Part shown: in pieces, positions 61,218-64,000 of the stretch | Layout: every line of letters starts with the position of its first letter | Numbering within the stretch: the stretch's first letter is position 1 | Source: Prochlorococcus sp. AG-347-M15 | Lineage (GTDB): Bacteria; Cyanobacteriota; Cyanobacteriia; PCC-6307; Cyanobiaceae | Length of the DNA stretch: 64,000 nt | Direction: 5' to 3' | Assembly: GCA_003281185.1 (NCBI GenBank) | Contig: QCCS01000002.1 | Span: 80,510-144,509, forward strand | Translations under genes and position numbers: made by a program | Notes under the pieces: model-generated | What the model was told of the DNA's origin: nothing | Seen by the model: only the letters and a program-made list of their open reading frames with translations | Database searches by the model: none

Positions 61218-61310
61218 TTACCCGGGAATATTTCTTTCGATATAAGCATCAGTTAAAGCTAAAGTTAATCCTAATAATGATGAAAATACGGCGATTGCAG
61301 TTGAATCCAT
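61218..61310 (-). CDS. Micro membrane peptide (30 aa)
   Basis: ATG 61308-61310, TAA 61218-61220. MDSTAIAVFSSLLGLTLALT then DAYIERNIPG. One transmembrane helix; it resembles photosystem low-mass subunits in size only. Convergent with the hli gene. Confidence 0.45.
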   Translation of the reverse strand: MDSTAIAVFSSLLGLTLALTDAYIERNIPG

Positions 61311-61408
61311 TTTATTTCTAAATTACCTTTAGTTTGCGAAATAATTCAAAGCTCTGCAACAACATCATAATATGTGTTATAGTACATATATACTATTAAC
61401 TATTTATT

Positions 61409-61660
61409 TTGAGCCCGGCAACCCCTGAGTTTCTTTTAGTTAGGCCTGGTGATTATGTAGTAATTGAAAATGAAGAAAATTACGAAGATACTAAGGAAAA
61501 GACTAAAAATTATTGGGTCGGTCAAGTTATCGACTGTATTGGAGGAGCTAGAAATCCAAATTCATGGACCTTATTTCAAGTAGCCAATATTGATAATGGA
61601 GAGATCACTATAATCAACGCCGATATTGTAGAAAAAATTCTGAAACCTTCTGAAAGTTAA
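61409..61660 (+). CDS. DUF3104 protein
   Basis: An 83-residue member of the picocyanobacterial DUF3104 family. FLLVRPGDYVVIENEENYED, YWVGQVIDCIGGARNPNSWT, LFQVANIDNGEITIINADIV follow the family layout (PGD, WWxGQVIxCxGGARxP, FQVADxDTG). Soluble; function unknown. TTG start at 61409. Confidence 0.8.
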   Translation: MSPATPEFLLVRPGDYVVIENEENYEDTKEKTKNYWVGQVIDCIGGARNPNSWTLFQVANIDNGEITIINADIVEKILKPSES

Positions 61661-61732
61661 GCTTATAGATAAGCAAACAAACTTCTTTCGTTATTGCAAA
61701 AATAAAAAGCAGAATGAATTGCTCAATGGGAA

Positions 61733-62623
61733 TCATCCCAGTTCCAAGCAAGCAAGTCCGTATACTTGATTCATTGGGCAAGGAGATTGAATGCCTTTAT
61801 ACATCCTATAAGTTTTTGATATTTCCTCAAATCCCAAGCTTGATAAAAGATAGTTTGCATAATGATTAAGATTAGAGCAATCCAACAAGATTTGGGAATT
61901 CAAATCACCAACTAATTCCCTTATTAAAAGTTCAGCAAGTGGTGGAGTATCCGCTAAAAGAGGTCCGATTCTCCAGCCTTGCTCATTATCCTCGAGGACA
62001 CAAGGTCTTATCCTTCCAAATCCATGGCACATCCCATTATTATCGACAATTGCGCTAACATTACCATGTGAATTTTTCAACCAGTCATTTAGAAAGTGTG
62101 GCCTAGGACTAGGTTCTCTTTGATCATCATAAATTAAGACTGCTTCAGAGGAAATTTTATTACCAGGGACAACTTTAAAAAAATTAAATTGATCTTTATA
62201 GAAATTTCTCAATGGCAAATCTTGAGAACCATTTAACTTCCATCGATTTGTGATGGAAGATTTTTTAAACCCCCATTTTTCGTAATCATTCAATCTATCT
62301 GGGGCAGCCTCTAACCCAATACAATCTACATTTTTTAAATAATTTAATGCATGTTTCCATAATCTCACTCCATATCCATTATTTCGAAATTCTTTTTTAA
62401 CGATAAATAAACCTATAAAACCATACGAGGAATTATATTTGATACATGCAATAGAGCCTATAGGATTATTTTCAAGACAGGCGACCCATACTCCTTGTTT
62501 ATCTGTATTCATATAAATTGATACGTCGTCGATTCCAGGAGAAAATCCTTCTAACCTTGCCCAGTCTGTAACTTCTTGTATTTCATTTATAGATATCAAT
62601 CTAATAGAAAATTTTTCCCTCAT
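61733..62623 (-). CDS. Two-domain GNAT acetyltransferase
   Basis: A ~296-residue protein from ATG 62621-62623 (MREKFSIRLISINEIQEVTD). The first GNAT domain holds the acetyl-CoA motif FIVKKEFRNNGYGVRLWKHA (V/IxxxxRxxGxG). The second, degenerate domain has MCHGFGRIRPCVLEDNEQGW and ends RMYKGIQSPCPMNQVYGLA, like YitH/Acetyltransf_18 proteins. Substrate unknown. Six further codons are open upstream. Confidence 0.75.
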   Translation of the reverse strand: MREKFSIRLISINEIQEVTDWARLEGFSPGIDDVSIYMNTDKQGVWVACLENNPIGSIACIKYNSSYGFIGLFIVKKEFRNNGYGVRLWKHALNYLKNVDCIGLEAAPDRLNDYEKWGFKKSSITNRWKLNGSQDLPLRNFYKDQFNFFKVVPGNKISSEAVLIYDDQREPSPRPHFLNDWLKNSHGNVSAIVDNNGMCHGFGRIRPCVLEDNEQGWRIGPLLADTPPLAELLIRELVGDLNSQILLDCSNLNHYANYLLSSLGFEEISKTYRMYKGIQSPCPMNQVYGLACLELG

Positions 62624-62780
62624 AGAGTATATATTAACCAAGAAAATTTTGAATTATTAAAGGCATTATTAATTAATTTGATTATTTCTTTTTTATCATT
62701 CACTTTGGTGTAAGTAACCAAAAACTTGAGTTAATTACAATTTATCCTCTGATATATTTAATACTATTAATAGAAATAAA

Positions 62781-64000
62781 ATGAAAATTTCTGATAAATT
62801 TCATTTAGAAGACATATATAAATTAAAAAACACAGTTATCACTGGAGAAACGGAAGATATAAAATGGCGAATCAAGAATATTAATATGGTTTCTAAACTT
62901 TTGGATGAAAATAAAAAAGATATAATAAAATCACTTTTTATTGATTTAGGAAAATCTGAAATTGAGGGACTTTCTGAAATCCTATTAGTGAAAGAAGAAA
63001 TTTCACTTATAAAAAAGAAACTCAATTATTGGATGCGTCCAAAAAAAATTGATACACCTTTTTATCTTTTTCCATCATCCTCCAAAGTTATTTATGAACC
63101 TCTTGGGTGTGTATTAATTCTTGGTCCATATAATTATCCATTACTTTACATTTTAAAGCCATTGGTAAATATTTTCTCAGCAGGAAATACTGCGGTTATA
63201 AAACCGTCAGAGAAATGTCCTGCTACCTCAAAACTTATTAAAAAGCTTACTTCCAAATATTTCCATAAGGATGTCCTACTAACAGTAGAGGGAGATTATA
63301 AACAGTCCATAAAATTAATTGAACAAAATTTTGACCATATATTTTTTACAGGAAGTACTGAAACTGGAAAATCCGTTATGAAATTAGCTTCAAAAAATTT
63401 AACTCCATTAACTCTTGAATTAAGCGGAACAAATCCTGTGATAATTTTTAAGAATGCAAATTTAGAAATTGCTGCAAAAAGAATAGTTTGGGGCAAATTT
63501 TTTAATTCTGGTCAATCCTGCATGGCTCCAAATCACATCTTTGTCGATAAAGAAATTGAAAAAATTTTCATAGAAAAATTAAAGCAATGCATTTACAGTT
63601 TTTACGGAGAAGATCCAATTATTTCCGAAAACTTATCTAAATTAGAAAAAAAGCAATTTTCATCTACTGTAGAAATTCTCAAAAGATATAAAAAAGAAAA
63701 AAGAATTTTATATGGAGGAACTTTTAATAAGAAAAAGTTAAAAATATCTCCTACAATTTTGAAAACAAAATTAGATGAAACAGATATTTTGCAAAAAGAA
63801 TTATTCAGCTCACTTCTTCCAGTAATTGGAATCAATGATAAGGAATCTGCTTTAAAACAGATAAATCAGACATCAAAACCATTAGCAATCTACTTATTTG
63901 GAGGAAATAAAAAAATCCACAATCAAATTTTAAGAGTAACCAGCTCAGGAACTGTTTGCATCAATGATGTTATGTTACCAGTCCTTATTCCAAATTTACC
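62781..64000 (+). CDS. Aldehyde dehydrogenase, class 3 type, cut by window edge
   Basis: The first ~406 residues of an NAD(P)-dependent aldehyde dehydrogenase, starting MKISDKFHLEDIYKLKNTVI. GPYNYPLLYILKPLVN, FTGSTETGKSVMKLASKNL, the catalytic Glu in LTLELSGTNPVI and the catalytic Cys in FFNSGQSCMAPNHIF are visible. The short N-terminus fits the class 3/fatty-aldehyde group; in cyanobacteria a fatty aldehyde role is plausible. The C-terminus lies beyond 64000. Confidence 0.9.
   Translation, partial: MKISDKFHLEDIYKLKNTVITGETEDIKWRIKNINMVSKLLDENKKDIIKSLFIDLGKSEIEGLSEILLVKEEISLIKKKLNYWMRPKKIDTPFYLFPSSSKVIYEPLGCVLILGPYNYPLLYILKPLVNIFSAGNTAVIKPSEKCPATSKLIKKLTSKYFHKDVLLTVEGDYKQSIKLIEQNFDHIFFTGSTETGKSVMKLASKNLTPLTLELSGTNPVIIFKNANLEIAAKRIVWGKFFNSGQSCMAPNHIFVDKEIEKIFIEKLKQCIYSFYGEDPIISENLSKLEKKQFSSTVEILKRYKKEKRILYGGTFNKKKLKISPTILKTKLDETDILQKELFSSLLPVIGINDKESALKQINQTSKPLAIYLFGGNKKIHNQILRVTSSGTVCINDVMLPVLIPNL

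Overview
The window is a piece of a small, AT-rich, gene-dense cyanobacterial chromosome, almost certainly high-light Prochlorococcus. The evidence is the very low GC, the short gaps, and marker families: PipX/PipY, SepF, a plastoquinol terminal oxidase, a small Hli protein, a carotenoid isomerase-like enzyme, DUF3764, DUF1651, DUF3104, DUF4278, Nif11-like and DUF1823 proteins. An HLII-type strain is my best guess, but sequence reading alone cannot fix the clade.

From 1 to 28.9 kb the window is core genome. It opens with the 5' part of lepA, then mqo and an Nfu scaffold. A glutamine riboswitch precedes a DUF4278 (PirA-like) nitrogen regulator, with an NtcA-type palindrome on the predicted transcription start. 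Next come an ArsM-like methyltransferase and a class V aminotransferase, murE-grx-yidD, rpsD, a sulfur amino acid block (two tandem Cys/Met PLP enzymes plus cysK), queA, the E2 subunit of pyruvate dehydrogenase, an acyl-activating enzyme, lipB, hpf/lrtA, a DeoC-like protein without its Schiff-base lysine, recO and a GT4 glycosyltransferase. A long minus-strand run follows: aroQ, miaE, cobI, DUF1823, der, cbiQ-like, pipX, pipY, sepF, proC.

From 28.77 to 41.2 kb lies an accessory island. It begins just after adjacent tRNA-Tyr and tRNA-Thr genes. At 40.00-40.06 kb there is a decayed second copy of the tRNA-Thr body. Between the copies sit a zinc-homeostasis set (ZnuA with an internal tandem duplication, a decapitated ZnuC remnant, a Zur-like Fur protein, two metallophosphoesterase-like proteins, a CobW-like GTPase, and two nearly identical palindromes that look like Zur operators), an IscA-like protein lacking cysteines, and many tiny secreted or membrane proteins. 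One secreted family is present once intact and twice as fragments. A truncated cupredoxin and a GT61 glycosyltransferase abut the tRNA remnant.

From 41.2 to 62.7 kb, core genes (thiD, tenA, photolyase, proline iminopeptidase, a CPBP protease, arfB, bcp, tatA, the CrtISO-like enzyme, the terminal oxidase) are interspersed with many orphan peptides of 29-130 residues, some decayed. Several peptides were found by translating gaps by eye. The window closes with a two-domain GNAT protein and the start of an aldehyde dehydrogenase.

No IS element, CRISPR array, rRNA or integrase gene was seen. The most notable structures are the tRNA-Thr-bounded island with its zinc regulon, and the riboswitch/NtcA/DUF4278 unit.
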